DNA of 64,000 bases from DATBVX01 sp963724625 (GCA_963724625.1 CAVRVO010000007.1:29443-93442), one strand, 5' to 3'. Counted from the stretch's first letter, positions 25,882 to 34,556 are shown. The notes: generated from the sequence alone by a model not told the origin. Translations and numbers: made by a program.

Positions 25882-26586
25882 ATGACAGACCTATCGAGCT
25901 TTCCTATCACGAGAAAGTGGCCCGCGCGCCATCCCGATCGGCTGCAGCTCTATTCTCTGCCCACGCCGAACGGCGTGAAGATCTCGATCATGCTCGAAGA
26001 GACGGGCCTGCCGTACGAGGTGCACCGCGTAGACTTCGAGACCCACGAGCAGCTGTCCTCGGAGTTTCGCTCGCTCAATCCGTACGCCAAGATTCCGGCG
26101 ATCATCGATCCGAACGGGCCGGACGCGAAAGCACTGCCACTGTTCGAGTCAGGCGCCATCCTGGTTTATCTTGCGGAGAAGACCGGTCAGCTCATGCCGC
26201 GCGACGGGGCGGGGCGATACGAGGCCCTGCAATGGGTCTTTTTCCAGGTGGGCGGCGTGGGGCCGATGTTCGGCCAGGTCGGTTTCTTCAACAGGTTTGC
26301 GGGGAAAACCTTCGAGGACAAGCGGCCGCGCGACCACTATGTCAACGAAGCGAAGCGCCTGCTTGAGGTCATCAACGGCCGGCTCGCTGATCGGCAGTGG
26401 ATGATGGGCGACAGCTACACGATCGCGGACATCGCGATCCTGCCGTGGGTGCGCAACCTCATCGGTTACTACGAGGCCGCGGATCTCGTCGGCATCGGTG
26501 GCTACCCGCACGTACGCCGCGCACTTGAAGTATTTCTGGCGCGACCTGCGGTGATCCGGGGTCTCGAGATCCCGAAACGTCCCTGA
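25882..26586 (+). CDS. Glutathione S-transferase, YfcG/YghU-like
   Basis: This 234-residue protein has an N-terminal thioredoxin-like domain (LQLYSLPTPNGVKISIMLEE, NPYAKIPAIID, LFESGAILVYLAEKTG) and a C-terminal helical domain with MMGDSYTIADIAILPWVRN. The threonine-proline-asparagine start resembles nu-class GSTs with disulfide-bond reductase activity. The ATG at 25882 follows a ggggtgggg ribosome site; a longer form from 25846 is possible. It is monocistronic and divergent from the AraC gene. Confidence 0.88.
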   Translation: MTDLSSFPITRKWPARHPDRLQLYSLPTPNGVKISIMLEETGLPYEVHRVDFETHEQLSSEFRSLNPYAKIPAIIDPNGPDAKALPLFESGAILVYLAEKTGQLMPRDGAGRYEALQWVFFQVGGVGPMFGQVGFFNRFAGKTFEDKRPRDHYVNEAKRLLEVINGRLADRQWMMGDSYTIADIAILPWVRNLIGYYEAADLVGIGGYPHVRRALEVFLARPAVIRGLEIPKRP

Positions 26587-26616
26587 GACGATGAAGGAGT
26601 GGCGAGACGCTTCGCC

Positions 26617-27426
26617 CTAGCGGCGATCACTGTCGGCAAACAGCTTGTTCATCGTGCTGTACTCGGCGGCTTCATTGAAAAGCGTGCCCATCGCGCCAGC
26701 AAGAAAATTGGTCGCGAGACGACTCGTAAGGCCCAACGCCGCTTGCGCGATTGCCGACCCTGCGCTCAGACGTCGAACCCCGAGCTTCTGGAGGGCATCG
26801 ATTGAAGGCAGACCCGGCACCGCCATGATGTTAAGAGGCGCCGGCTTGATGGCTGCTGCAATTGCCGATATGGCCGCGCCGTCGGCGAGGCCTGGCACGA
26901 ACACGCCGTCACCACCGGCCGCCCGATAACGCGCTGCCCTGGCGATGGTCTCCTCGATTGCCGCATCCCCGGATGCGATGCCGCGCAGGTAAACATCCGT
27001 ACGTGTGTTGATGAAGAGGTCGACACCGGAGTGCTCGGCACGGTCGCGAATCGCCTCAATCTTTGCGCACAGCATCTCCTTCGAGCCGCGGCCGTCTTCG
27101 ATGTTGATGCCCGCGGCTCCGGCATCGATGAGGCGGGCGGCGAGCTCGGCCACAGAGCGCGGGTCTTCCGAATAGCCGCCCTCCATGTCGACGGTGAGCG
27201 GCACGCGAATGACGCGAGCGATCTCGCGAGTAGCGGAAACGAGTTCTCCATCCGGGAGAATGTTGTCATCGGAGTAGCCACGCGACCAGGCCAGTCCCGC
27301 ACTGGTCGTCGCAATGGCCTTGGCACCCAGGCTCTCAATTAGCCGCGCGCTGCCGGCATCCCAGGCGTTGGGGAGCAACAGCACGCCTGGGCCTTGGTGG
27401 AGACTTCTAAATACCTGTGTCGACAT
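26617..27426 (-). CDS. Isocitrate lyase/PEP mutase superfamily protein
   Basis: This 269-residue TIM-barrel protein starts VLLLPNAWDAGSARLIESLG and has the Mg-binding VDMEGGYSEDP, GINIEDGRGSKE and INTRTDVYLRG. These are features of the oxaloacetate decarboxylase/carboxyphosphonoenolpyruvate mutase-like group. It likely cleaves or decarboxylates a keto acid. The K-K-C-G-H motif of isocitrate lyase is absent. It is convergent with the GST gene and is not obviously part of an operon. Confidence 0.84.
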   Translation of the reverse strand: MSTQVFRSLHQGPGVLLLPNAWDAGSARLIESLGAKAIATTSAGLAWSRGYSDDNILPDGELVSATREIARVIRVPLTVDMEGGYSEDPRSVAELAARLIDAGAAGINIEDGRGSKEMLCAKIEAIRDRAEHSGVDLFINTRTDVYLRGIASGDAAIEETIARAARYRAAGGDGVFVPGLADGAAISAIAAAIKPAPLNIMAVPGLPSIDALQKLGVRRLSAGSAIAQAALGLTSRLATNFLAGAMGTLFNEAAEYSTMNKLFADSDRR

Positions 27427-27539
27427 GTTTCATCCTCAGCTGAAGGAGTGCCCTTCAAGACCACATCACAGCCAGTTTGTTCAAGCCCGAGTGGCGCGAA
27501 TCGCTCCTCACGTCACGTGATGAGGAGGGCTCGTAGGAA

Positions 27540-27809
27540 TCAATGATTCTTGTGGTGATCTTTCAGGAACGCGACAAGTGTTGTAATGGCGTCTTGGGTC
27601 TCGCCGGCAATCACATCGGAATATTCCGGAGATCCGTCGGGAAAGCGAATGCTGTCTGATGTTGTTATCAGGTGATTTAGTGAAGTCAGAAGCGATTCTC
27701 GCGCGGTTGGCGAGGAGCGAGTCAGGGCGGTCAAAAATACCGCCAAAACGCTTTCAATCGCGATGATCCGTGCCGTCGTTCTGACTCGTTCAAATTCTTC
27801 GGGCGTCAT
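27540..27809 (-). CDS. Hypothetical small helical protein
   Basis: I do not recognise this 89-residue protein. It starts MTPEEFERVRTTARIIAIES and is rich in helix-forming residues, with no signal or membrane segment, ending FLKDHHKNH. A strong ribosome site (AAGGAGCTAAGGAA) precedes the ATG, and it begins 16 bp after the stop of the ACT-domain gene, so co-expression is likely. Its coding sequence is more AT-rich than its neighbours. Confidence 0.6.
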   Translation of the reverse strand: MTPEEFERVRTTARIIAIESVLAVFLTALTRSSPTARESLLTSLNHLITTSDSIRFPDGSPEYSDVIAGETQDAITTLVAFLKDHHKNH

Positions 27810-27825
27810 TTCCTTAGCTCCTTGA

Positions 27826-28242
27826 TCAAAGAGCCTGTAGCAGGTGGGCCGCGCGATTGTAGTGGCGTGGCTCTACCCAGAAGAGCATGCCGCACCGACC
27901 GTCTCCCGCGGAGATCACGTTGGCCGCGATGATGTTGATGTTCGCCGACCCGAGTGTGGCGAGAGGCCCCACCGTCGCGCCGACTTCGTCCGTCCCCTGA
28001 CCCAGAAAGGCACGCTTGGTACGGCTCAATTTCCATTTGCGCCGCTTGGCGATTTCTTTGAGGCCGTCGAGATCCTGGGTGACGAGATCAATCTGCGCCT
28101 GGTTGCGCCCTTGCGGAAATCCAGAGAATGCGAGCAGGTTGAGGTTCGCCTCCAGGAGCGCTACCAGAATGCGGCCCGCCTCCCCAGGTTTGTTCCCCAC
28201 CATGACGTACGCGTAATTCACCTTGCGAATCGTGATTGGCAT
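27826..28242 (-). CDS. ACT-like domain protein
   Basis: This 138-residue protein has two ACT-like halves: VNYAYVMVGNKPGEAGRILV at the start, and VGATVGPLATLGSANINIIA in the second half. ACT domains bind small molecules such as amino acids and regulate enzymes. No catalytic domain is attached. The ATG at 28242 is preferred because the open frame upstream (to 28548) overlaps the divergent sulfatase gene and does not look like protein. Confidence 0.78.
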   Translation of the reverse strand: MPITIRKVNYAYVMVGNKPGEAGRILVALLEANLNLLAFSGFPQGRNQAQIDLVTQDLDGLKEIAKRRKWKLSRTKRAFLGQGTDEVGATVGPLATLGSANINIIAANVISAGDGRCGMLFWVEPRHYNRAAHLLQAL

Positions 28243-28356
28243 TTGCGACTCCTTGCTGTAGCCGCACGCTATCTTGCGTGAAGCGCGACTATACGCCGGA
28301 GCGGGGCTACCATCGCCCAAGGCCGCAGACGCGGCCGATAAGGACCACCAAATCGC

Positions 28357-29790
28357 ATGACACGCAACTTCAGTCGCGGCATTCTTGTCGCGGCGCTTGC
28401 ATGCGCAATTCTCCCCAGCAGCGCACGCGCAGAGTCGCAACCTCATGCCGCGAGTTCGCCATCGCGCCCGAACATCATCTTCATCCTCCTGGATGACCTG
28501 CGATGGGACGAGGTCGACTATCCCTTCGTCAAAGCCCCGAACATCCATCGCATCGCGAGCGAGGGCGCGACGTTCAAGAACGCTTTCGTCACGACGCCGC
28601 TCTGTTCACCCAGCCGCGCGAGTTTTCTCACCGGTCAGTACGCGCACAAACACGGCATCACCGATAACACTGACCGCAGTCCGCGAAGTCACGAGCTCGT
28701 CACGTTCCCGCGCCTGTTGCACGACGCCGGCTACGAGACCGCCTTCATCGGCAAGTGGCACATGGGCCTCGATGACAACGCGCGACCGGGCATTGACTAC
28801 TGGGTCAGCGTGAAGGGGCAGGGGAACTATCTCGATCCCGAGTTCAACGTGAATGGCGAGCGCAAGAAGATTTCCGGCTACTTCACGGATATCCTGAGTC
28901 AGTTCGCCGTCGATTTTCTGAAACAGCCGCACGCCAAGCCGTTCCTGCTTTATGTCTCGCACAAGGCCGTTCATCCCGACCTGATTCAATATGCCGACGG
29001 GAGCGTGTCGGACCTCGGTGGCGGCAAATTCATTCCCGCCGAGCGACACAAGACTCTTTACGCCGATGACGCCATCCCCCATCGCGCGAATTACGGCAAA
29101 CCGCCGGAAGGCAAACCCGCATTGCTCCGGCACATCGACGATCTGCCCCCGCTTGGCCCGAACACCGTCACCGATGACGAAACCATTCGCAATCGCCTGC
29201 GGATGCTCGCGTCGGCGGACGAAGGCCTGGGCAAGATGTTCGCCGTCCTCGAAGCGCAGAAGCAGCTGGACAACACGCTCATCATCTTCACGAGTGATGA
29301 GGGCTACTTCTACGGCGAGCATGGCTTGAGCTTCGAGCGTCGCCTGGCCTACGAGGAGTCCATCCGCATCCCGCTGCTCGTGCGCTATCCAAAGCTGATC
29401 AAGGCCGGCAGCGTCCTCGACCAGCTCGCATTGAGCATCGACATCGCGCCGACGCTCCTCGCGATCGGTGGCGCGCCGGCGGCTCCGGGCATGCATGGGA
29501 GATCTCTCTTGCCGCTATTACAGGGCAAGAAGATCCCGTGGCGCGAGTCGCTCCTCATCGAGCACGCCTCGGACAAGGTATTCCCGCGGGTCGTGAACCT
29601 GGGCTACCAGGCTGTGCGCACGGACGGGTGGAAATACATCCACTATGTCGACCTCGAAGGCATGGATGAACTCTACGATCTACGCACCGACGCTTTTGAA
29701 ATGAAGAACCTCGTCGCCGCACCGGGAGCGCAGGCGCCGTTGAAGGATTTGAAGGCGCAGCTACAGAGATTGCTCAAGGACTCGCAATGA
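28357..29790 (+). CDS. Exported type I sulfatase (arylsulfatase family)
   Basis: This 477-residue protein has a signal peptide (GILVAALACAILPSSARA). Metal ligands are in IIFILLDDLRWDE (aspartates near residues 46-47), and the formylglycine motif C-S-P-S-R lies at residue 83 in TTPLCSPSRASFLTGQY. GKWHMGL, HKAVHPD and TSDEGYFYGEHG complete the active site. It removes sulfate from an organic ester in the periplasm after maturation of the cysteine by an anaerobic or FGE-type enzyme, neither of which is in the window. No carbohydrate genes surround it, so the substrate is open. Confidence 0.9.
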   Translation: MTRNFSRGILVAALACAILPSSARAESQPHAASSPSRPNIIFILLDDLRWDEVDYPFVKAPNIHRIASEGATFKNAFVTTPLCSPSRASFLTGQYAHKHGITDNTDRSPRSHELVTFPRLLHDAGYETAFIGKWHMGLDDNARPGIDYWVSVKGQGNYLDPEFNVNGERKKISGYFTDILSQFAVDFLKQPHAKPFLLYVSHKAVHPDLIQYADGSVSDLGGGKFIPAERHKTLYADDAIPHRANYGKPPEGKPALLRHIDDLPPLGPNTVTDDETIRNRLRMLASADEGLGKMFAVLEAQKQLDNTLIIFTSDEGYFYGEHGLSFERRLAYEESIRIPLLVRYPKLIKAGSVLDQLALSIDIAPTLLAIGGAPAAPGMHGRSLLPLLQGKKIPWRESLLIEHASDKVFPRVVNLGYQAVRTDGWKYIHYVDLEGMDELYDLRTDAFEMKNLVAAPGAQAPLKDLKAQLQRLLKDSQ

Positions 29791-29892
29791 TCGTCGCTGA
29801 CCACTCGTTGAGACAACGCGTGGGAGAATCGGCGCTAAACGCGCATAAATCGCGAGCGCGTACTCAGTGGGCTGGGGCGTACGATCTCAGGC

Positions 29893-30435
29893 ATGAGCCC
29901 CGAAGCCAAGGACCTGGCGACGATCGAGGAGCGCATCCAGACAGTGCGTGGGCAAAAGGTCCTGCTAAGTCAGGACTTGGCTGGTCTGTACCGCGTGACG
30001 CCGAGCGCTCTGCTTCAAGCTGTACGCCGCAACCGCTCGCGGTTCCCACGCGACTTCGTGTTTCAATTGTCCAATCAAGAGCTTGGCAACTTGAAATCAC
30101 AATCTGTGATTTCAAGTTTGATCCAGACCAGGCGACATGGCGGCCGAAGGCACCGGCCGTATGCCTTCACAGAACAGGGCGTCGCGATGCTTTCCAGTGT
30201 GTTGCGAAGTCCTGCTGCAATCGCAGTCAACATCGAGATCATGCGCGCCTTCGTGCGTCTGCGGCGAGCGAGTGTCGTGAGCGAGAAGCTCTTGAGCGTC
30301 GTGGCGGAGCTCGCTCAGCGCGTCGACGCTCATGATTCGGCGATCACGAGTCTGATTGAGAGCATTAGGCGTCTGGTGGAACCTAAGCGAGCGTCACCGA
30401 GGAGGCGACCAATCGGCTTTGTGCCGATCGAGTAA
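29893..30435 (+). CDS. ORF6N (phage antirepressor-type) domain protein
   Basis: This 180-residue protein contains the ORF6N core: IQTVRGQKVLLSQDLAGLYR, NRSRFPRDFVFQLSNQEL and PYAFTEQGVAMLSSVL. The domain is frequent in phage and mobile-element DNA-binding proteins. The C-terminal third looks like a helical, coiled-coil-prone tail. It is a solitary gene with no phage neighbours. A perfect 14-bp-arm hairpin lies inside it at 30088-30118 and encodes NLKSQSVISSL. Confidence 0.82.
   Translation: MSPEAKDLATIEERIQTVRGQKVLLSQDLAGLYRVTPSALLQAVRRNRSRFPRDFVFQLSNQELGNLKSQSVISSLIQTRRHGGRRHRPYAFTEQGVAMLSSVLRSPAAIAVNIEIMRAFVRLRRASVVSEKLLSVVAELAQRVDAHDSAITSLIESIRRLVEPKRASPRRRPIGFVPIE
30088..30118. repeat. 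Perfect 14-bp inverted repeat inside the ORF6N gene
   Basis: Arms aacttgaaatcaca (30088-30101) and tgtgatttcaagtt (30105-30118) flank a 3-base centre. The AT-rich perfect hairpin stands out against GC-rich coding sequence and maps to the stretch just before the conserved PYAFTEQG block. Confidence 0.75.
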
Positions 30436-30456
30436 CTGGGCAGCCTGCCTCGCTAC

Positions 30457-30485
30457 TTGACATGAAATCCTTTACGTTCTAACTT
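30457..30485 (+). promoter_or_regulatory. Sigma-70 promoter of the arsR operon
   Basis: A consensus -35 box TTGACA (30457-30462), a 17-base spacer and a -10-like TAACTT (30480-30485) precede the ArsR gene by about 30 bp. The region is unusually AT-rich for this window. Confidence 0.6.
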
Positions 30486-30499
30486 AACCTTATTGTTAA
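30484..30499. promoter_or_regulatory. ArsR operator candidate
   Basis: The dyad ttaac-cttatt-gttaa overlaps the -10 box of the arsR promoter, the usual place for autorepression by ArsR-type proteins. Confidence 0.5.
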
Positions 30500-30515
30500 T
30501 TACGTTGGTGGTTAA

Positions 30516-30857
30516 ATGATGAGCATCGACCGCCTTTCCGCCACCTTCTCCGCTCTCGCGGATCCCACGCGTCGGGCCATCCTCGCTCGTCTCGCCAAGG
30601 GCGATGTGACGGTGAACGAGCTCGCCGCACCCTTCGACATCAGTCTGCCAGCGGTGTCGCGGCATCTGAAGGTGATGGAGTCTGCAGGGCTCATCTCCCG
30701 AGGGCGTGACGCGCAGTGGCGCCCGTGCAAGCTGGAGACAGCAGCGCTTAAGGACGTTGATTCGTGGCTGGCCGGCTATCGTCGCTTCTGGAGCGAGAGC
30801 TTCGACAAGATGGACGCCTACCTCGTCAAGATGAAGAAGAAGGGGAAACGCAAGTGA
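30516..30857 (+). CDS. ArsR-family winged-helix repressor
   Basis: This 113-residue protein has the ArsR pattern LADPTRRAILARLAKGDVTV, then LPAVSRHLKVMESAGLIS (recognition helix) and a basic tail KMKKKGKRK. No metal-binding cysteine motif is visible, so it belongs to the metal-independent group usually found next to SRPBCC proteins. The next gene starts inside its stop codon (GTGA). ATGs at 30516 and 30519 are both possible. Confidence 0.9.
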   Translation: MMSIDRLSATFSALADPTRRAILARLAKGDVTVNELAAPFDISLPAVSRHLKVMESAGLISRGRDAQWRPCKLETAALKDVDSWLAGYRRFWSESFDKMDAYLVKMKKKGKRK

Positions 30858-31324
30858 ACGCCAGACTTCGCGACGATGAACTTCTCATCACGCGTGTCTT
30901 TGACGCGCCAGCCTCGGTGCTCTTCGCGATGTGGTCCGATCCCGAACACCTGAAACACTGGATGGGGCCGAAAGACTTCGACTGTCCCGAAGTCGAAATC
31001 GATTTCCGCGTCGGCGGCGCCTATCGCGTGATGATCAGGTCGGCGGAGCACGGCGACAGCTGGTTTGGCGGCATTTATCGTGAGATCGAGCGGAATCGAC
31101 GGCTGGTCTTCACGTTTACGTGGGACAACGACGGCCCGTCCGCGGGCGTCGAAACCCTCATCACGATCACATTCGAAGAGCGCAACGGTAAGACCGTCCA
31201 GACTTTCCACCAGACGCCCTTCCTCACTGTCGAGCGGCGCGACAGCCACGTGGGCGGCTGGAGTCAAGTCTTCGACAAGCAACGGGCCTACGCCGAAGAA
31301 ATCGCAAAGGAGTACACGTCATGA
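30854..31324 (+). CDS. SRPBCC (AHSA1-type) domain protein
   Basis: This 156-residue protein has the START/Bet-v1-like pattern LLITRVFDAPASVLFAMWSD, the W-M-G-P motif and ..VGGAYRVMIRS. It ends ..GGWSQVFDKQRAYAEEI. The GTG at 30854 overlaps the arsR stop, and its own stop overlaps the following GST start (ATGA). ArsR-SRPBCC pairs are very common; the SRPBCC protein probably binds a hydrophobic ligand, but its role is unknown. Confidence 0.87.
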   Translation: MNARLRDDELLITRVFDAPASVLFAMWSDPEHLKHWMGPKDFDCPEVEIDFRVGGAYRVMIRSAEHGDSWFGGIYREIERNRRLVFTFTWDNDGPSAGVETLITITFEERNGKTVQTFHQTPFLTVERRDSHVGGWSQVFDKQRAYAEEIAKEYTS

Positions 31325-31959
31325 TCACGATCTCTGCTTTCAAATGGGTTCCGGACTTTGCCCAGGGCCAGGTGCGCGATCTGCGCGCGCGTTGGGCGCT
31401 CGAGGAGGCTGGTCTACCCTATAAGACACGCCTTCTGGAACAGGGCGATCAGGACAAGCCAGACTATCGCGCGCTGCAACCCTTCGGACAGGTGCCCATA
31501 ATCGAGGAAAACGGCCTCGTCTTGTTCGAGTCCGGCGCCATCGTGCTGCACATCGGCGAACGGAGCGATGCGCTCCTGCCGAAGGACGTGGGCGCACGGG
31601 CGCGCGCGACGCAGTGGCTGATCGCGGCGCTCAATTCCATCGAGCCGTTCGTCATGAATGTCGCGCTGATCGATCTCTTCTATAAGAGTGAGGAGTGGGC
31701 GAAGGTGCGCCGACACGGCGCGGTGGCGTTCATGCACAAGCGCCTCTCTGCCCTCTCCAAGTCGCTCGGCGACAAGCCCTACCTCGACGGCGAGCGCTTC
31801 ACCGCGGGCGATCTGATGATGACGACGGTGCTGCGCATCCTCCCGGAGATTGCCGCGAGCGACGAACGCCTCGCGAGGTATATCGAGCGCTGCACGGCTC
31901 GACCTGCCTTCAAGCGGGCGTTCGATGCGCAGATCGGAGATTTCCGAAAGGCCGCTTGA
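31321..31959 (+). CDS. Glutathione S-transferase family protein
   Basis: This 212-residue protein has an N-terminal thioredoxin fold (RARWALEEAGLPYKTRLLEQ, LQPFGQVPIIEENGLVLFES) and an all-helical C-domain with YLDGERFTAGDLMMTTVLRI. It is third in the ArsR-SRPBCC-GST operon with a 4-bp ATGA overlap, suggesting a detoxification unit controlled by the ArsR protein. Confidence 0.87.
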   Translation: MITISAFKWVPDFAQGQVRDLRARWALEEAGLPYKTRLLEQGDQDKPDYRALQPFGQVPIIEENGLVLFESGAIVLHIGERSDALLPKDVGARARATQWLIAALNSIEPFVMNVALIDLFYKSEEWAKVRRHGAVAFMHKRLSALSKSLGDKPYLDGERFTAGDLMMTTVLRILPEIAASDERLARYIERCTARPAFKRAFDAQIGDFRKAA

Positions 31960-31987
31960 CCGTCGTTCACTCTTACCCTAACCCTAA

Positions 31988-32012
31988 CCCTCTCCCCGTG
32001 ACGGGGAGAGGG
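31988..32012. repeat. CCCTCTCCCC hairpin repeat, possible terminator of the arsR-GST operon
   Basis: Perfect 12-bp arms ccctctccccgt (31988-31999) and acggggagaggg (32001-32012) with one base between. A related imperfect hairpin (ccctctgccgc ... gcgggagaggg) lies at 35862-35885. The hairpin follows the GST stop by about 30 bp and may end transcription, but no T-run follows. The remaining bases of the 31960-32261 gap hold the vapBC operator and otherwise nothing that I can interpret. Confidence 0.6.
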
Positions 32013-32240
32013 AAATCGACTCGCCGCGGGGGTGACGCGGCGACCTAGGCCGCGCCCGGAAAGACCGCCATTTCGCTGTGCTTTGCTGTCTTTCGCGCCT
32101 CGTGACCTCAAAGAGGCCCGATTTCCGGGGATCTTCGCACCAGGCATTCGGTAACCGTTCGAAAGCCACCAGATTTGCAACTGGCGTCCCGCGCAGTGTG
32201 CTCGCGACAATAGTAGTTGTGAATTTGCGCGCGATTGATC

Positions 32241-32260
32241 TGGCGAATACACTTTCGCCA
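32241..32260. promoter_or_regulatory. Dyad abutting the vapB start codon
   Basis: Perfect 7-base arms tggcgaa and ttcgcca with a 6-base spacer end one base before the vapB ATG. Ribbon-helix-helix antitoxins repress their own operons by binding such palindromes. Confidence 0.55.
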
Positions 32261-32261
32261 A

Positions 32262-32474
32262 ATGAGTCATACCGTGACAGTGCGCTTACCCAAGGACCTG
32301 GCAAGCTGGCTTGAAGCAACCGCGCGCAGGCGCGGTGTGTCGCAGAGCCGCATCATTCGGGACCATCTCGAGAGAGCGCGGGCCAGCAGCCCGAGTCAGG
32401 CATTCATGGAGTTGGCCGGCTGCGTGCGCGGGGCGCGCAATCTTTCGCAGCGCAAGGGGTTCAGCCGGCGATGA
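32262..32474 (+). CDS. Ribbon-helix-helix antitoxin (VapB/CopG type)
   Basis: This 70-residue protein starts MSHTVTVRLPKDLASWLEA and continues RRGVSQSRIIRDHLERA, a ribbon-helix-helix DNA-binding fold. The basic tail SQRKGFSRR would contact the toxin. The ATG at 32262 directly follows a perfect dyad. Its stop overlaps the toxin start (ATGA). Confidence 0.8.
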   Translation: MSHTVTVRLPKDLASWLEATARRRGVSQSRIIRDHLERARASSPSQAFMELAGCVRGARNLSQRKGFSRR

Positions 32475-32878
32475 AGGGTCTGGCAGACACGGGATTTCTG
32501 GTCGCATTCGCGAATCGGAATGATCGCTTTCACGACTGGGCCGTCACTGTAGCAGAGGGCGTCACGGAGCCACTCCTCACCTGTGAGCCGGTGCTTGCCG
32601 AGACAGCCTTTCACCTCCGCAGCGTGCAGGTCGCGTTGTCCTTGATTCATTCCGGGCTGATCGAGCTTGCCTTCGAGTGCAACGATCAACTTCCCCAGCT
32701 TGCGGTTCTGGCGCAGCGTTATGCGGATCGCAAGCCGGACTTGGCAGATCTTTGCCTCGTGCGTATGAGCGAGCTGCACCCACGACATAGCGTTATTACC
32801 ACGGATCGGCGGGATTTCCGCATTTACCGACGCAACAAGCGCGAGGCAATTCCTGTCGTGTGCCCGCCTGGGGCGTGA
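32471..32878 (+). CDS. PIN-domain toxin (VapC-like ribonuclease)
   Basis: This 135-residue PIN domain starts MKGLADTGFLVAFANRND, with the first acidic residue D6. A conserved glutamate lies in EPVLAETAFHL, and the acidic cluster in DLADLCLVRMSE and ITTDRRDFRIY. VapC proteins cleave tRNA or rRNA. The 3' end overlaps the convergent amidohydrolase gene by 55 bp. Confidence 0.83.
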   Translation: MKGLADTGFLVAFANRNDRFHDWAVTVAEGVTEPLLTCEPVLAETAFHLRSVQVALSLIHSGLIELAFECNDQLPQLAVLAQRYADRKPDLADLCLVRMSELHPRHSVITTDRRDFRIYRRNKREAIPVVCPPGA

Positions 32879-34393
32879 TCCGGCGCCAATCCGATCAGGG
32901 ATTGGTAGGCGCTACCACCCCGCGCGCCCCAGCTCGCGAGGTTTAGGAACTCGCGCCGCGTGCGCGGTCCGTAGGTGCGAAAGCTGGGATTCGGTTGCTC
33001 GACGTACGCGAGCCTTTGCTGCGCGACTACATCCTTATGCGCGCTCTTCTTCAGCGTGTCGATGGCGAGGTTGTAGGGCTTGGCGGCGTTCAACGCGAAC
33101 ACCTTCTGGCGCAGCTGCGGCGTGATCTGCGGATATCCGTACTTGTCTCGCAGCTCGGGCGCGATCTGGAACGTGCGGAACGCCTGGATCTGGTCCTGCG
33201 GCGAGCCGTACCAGATCGAATCCGTGCCCCAGAGCACGTTGTTCTCGCCGCAATACTTGAAGAGCTTGCCGAGCGCGTGCGCCGCCTCGCCGGGCTTGCG
33301 CATCGAGAGGAAGCGCCAGGTCGAACCGAGCTCCGGATACACGTTTGTGTTGGGTGCGACGCCTGCTTTCTGGAGCGAGGTGACGAGCGCATCGATCCCA
33401 TCGGTGCGCGACGCATCGTACGCCCCTTCGGGTGCGCCTTCGGCCACGAACCCCGAGTGATAGATGAGGAAATTGAGGTCGGGAAAGCGCTTCGCGATCG
33501 GGCCGATGTCCGAGCAGGTCGAGTGCTCGTAGCTCTTCGGCCCGAACGGCAGTCCCTTGTGGATGGCGATGTTGCGGATGCCGAGGGTGGTCGCTCGCTC
33601 GCAGAATGCGATGCCGACGTCGTCTGTCATGAAGAACCCTTTGTCTTCCGGACCGAACTGCGTATAGGTCTTCCACGCCGACGATGCCGAATTTCGCGAG
33701 CCTCTCCATGTCCTCGAGGTCACCCGGCTGGTTGGGGTTCACGCGTCCGTGCAGCAGCAGGCGGTGCGAACCCTGCATCCGCTCCACGATGTCGCGCGTC
33801 GCCGTGGCTTCCTCGATGGTGAGGGGCTCCGCATCGCGCGCCGAGGGCACGAATGAGAGCACCATCATGTCGGTATCGGAATCCAAAAAGACGTCCTTGA
33901 CGAATTCGTCGGAGCCGAGGCAACGCAGGTAGCTGCGCGCTCCAGGCTCATCGGCGAGCTTGCAGCTGCCCTTGGGTGCGAAGCTGATCGGACGCGCACC
34001 CGCCGGCAACTTCTTCAGCCATGCACCGGTAGGATTCACGAAGTGACCCTGCACATCGAAGATGAATTCCTGCTTCCCGAGCTCGGCCGCGGCGATCTCG
34101 CTGTCCAGGGCCGCATCGGCGGAAAGCTGGAAGAATCCGCCCGTGCGTCCAGCGGCGGCATGCGCGGCGTTGAAGGCGAGGAGCGTGGAGGCCGCGCCGC
34201 AACTCGAGACCAGGAATTCGCGGCGGCCCTTGCCGACCCGTTTCGCGAACTCGGTGGCGCGCTCGGCCGCCAGGGCATTGGCGCGTCTCAGCGAATCGTC
34301 CAGCGGGATCGGCGCGAATTCGCCGTTCGTGGTCGAGTCGAGCTTGATGGGGAGCCGGCGGCCTGCCGGATCGCAATCGTTTCGCGTAGGCAT
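32824..34393 (-). pseudogene. Tat-exported amidohydrolase-2 family metal-dependent hydrolase, frameshifted
   Basis: The N-terminal frame (ATG 34393) carries a twin-arginine-like signal, KGRREFLVSSCGAASTLLAF, then FIFDVQGHFVNPTGA and up to ERLAKFGIVG. The C-terminal frame resumes as AWKTYTQFGPEDKGFFMTDD, IAIHKGLPFG, LNFLIYHSGFVAEG and VLWGTDSIWYGSPQDQ, and ends ..LLRR at 32824. The switch occurs between 33676 and 33689. Together the parts make about 522 residues of a complete enzyme resembling decarboxylase-type amidohydrolases. One missing or extra base explains everything, so a sequence error is possible. Read literally, the N-terminal frame stops at 33035. Confidence 0.75.
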
Positions 34394-34556
34394 GAGAGCA
34401 CCTCAACTACTTCGTTCGCCGAGAACGCAAACCAAGTTGCCACCGGACGTTCTCAACGGCAAGGGTGGTGTCGGTCGGTACTGTCGAGTCGGAGTGGAGA
34501 CGGTACGATCCATTCTGGCCGCGGCGTGATGCACTGCTGAACGAGGGCGTATCTCT

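Noticed and set aside
26601..26616. Short hairpin ggcga...tcgcc between convergent GST and lyase genes
   Set aside because: Only five paired bases; too weak to call a terminator.
31974..31990. Telomere-like ccctaaccctaaccc run
   Set aside because: Only two to three units, directly attached to the CCCTCTCCCC hairpin repeat; no sign of a replicon end.
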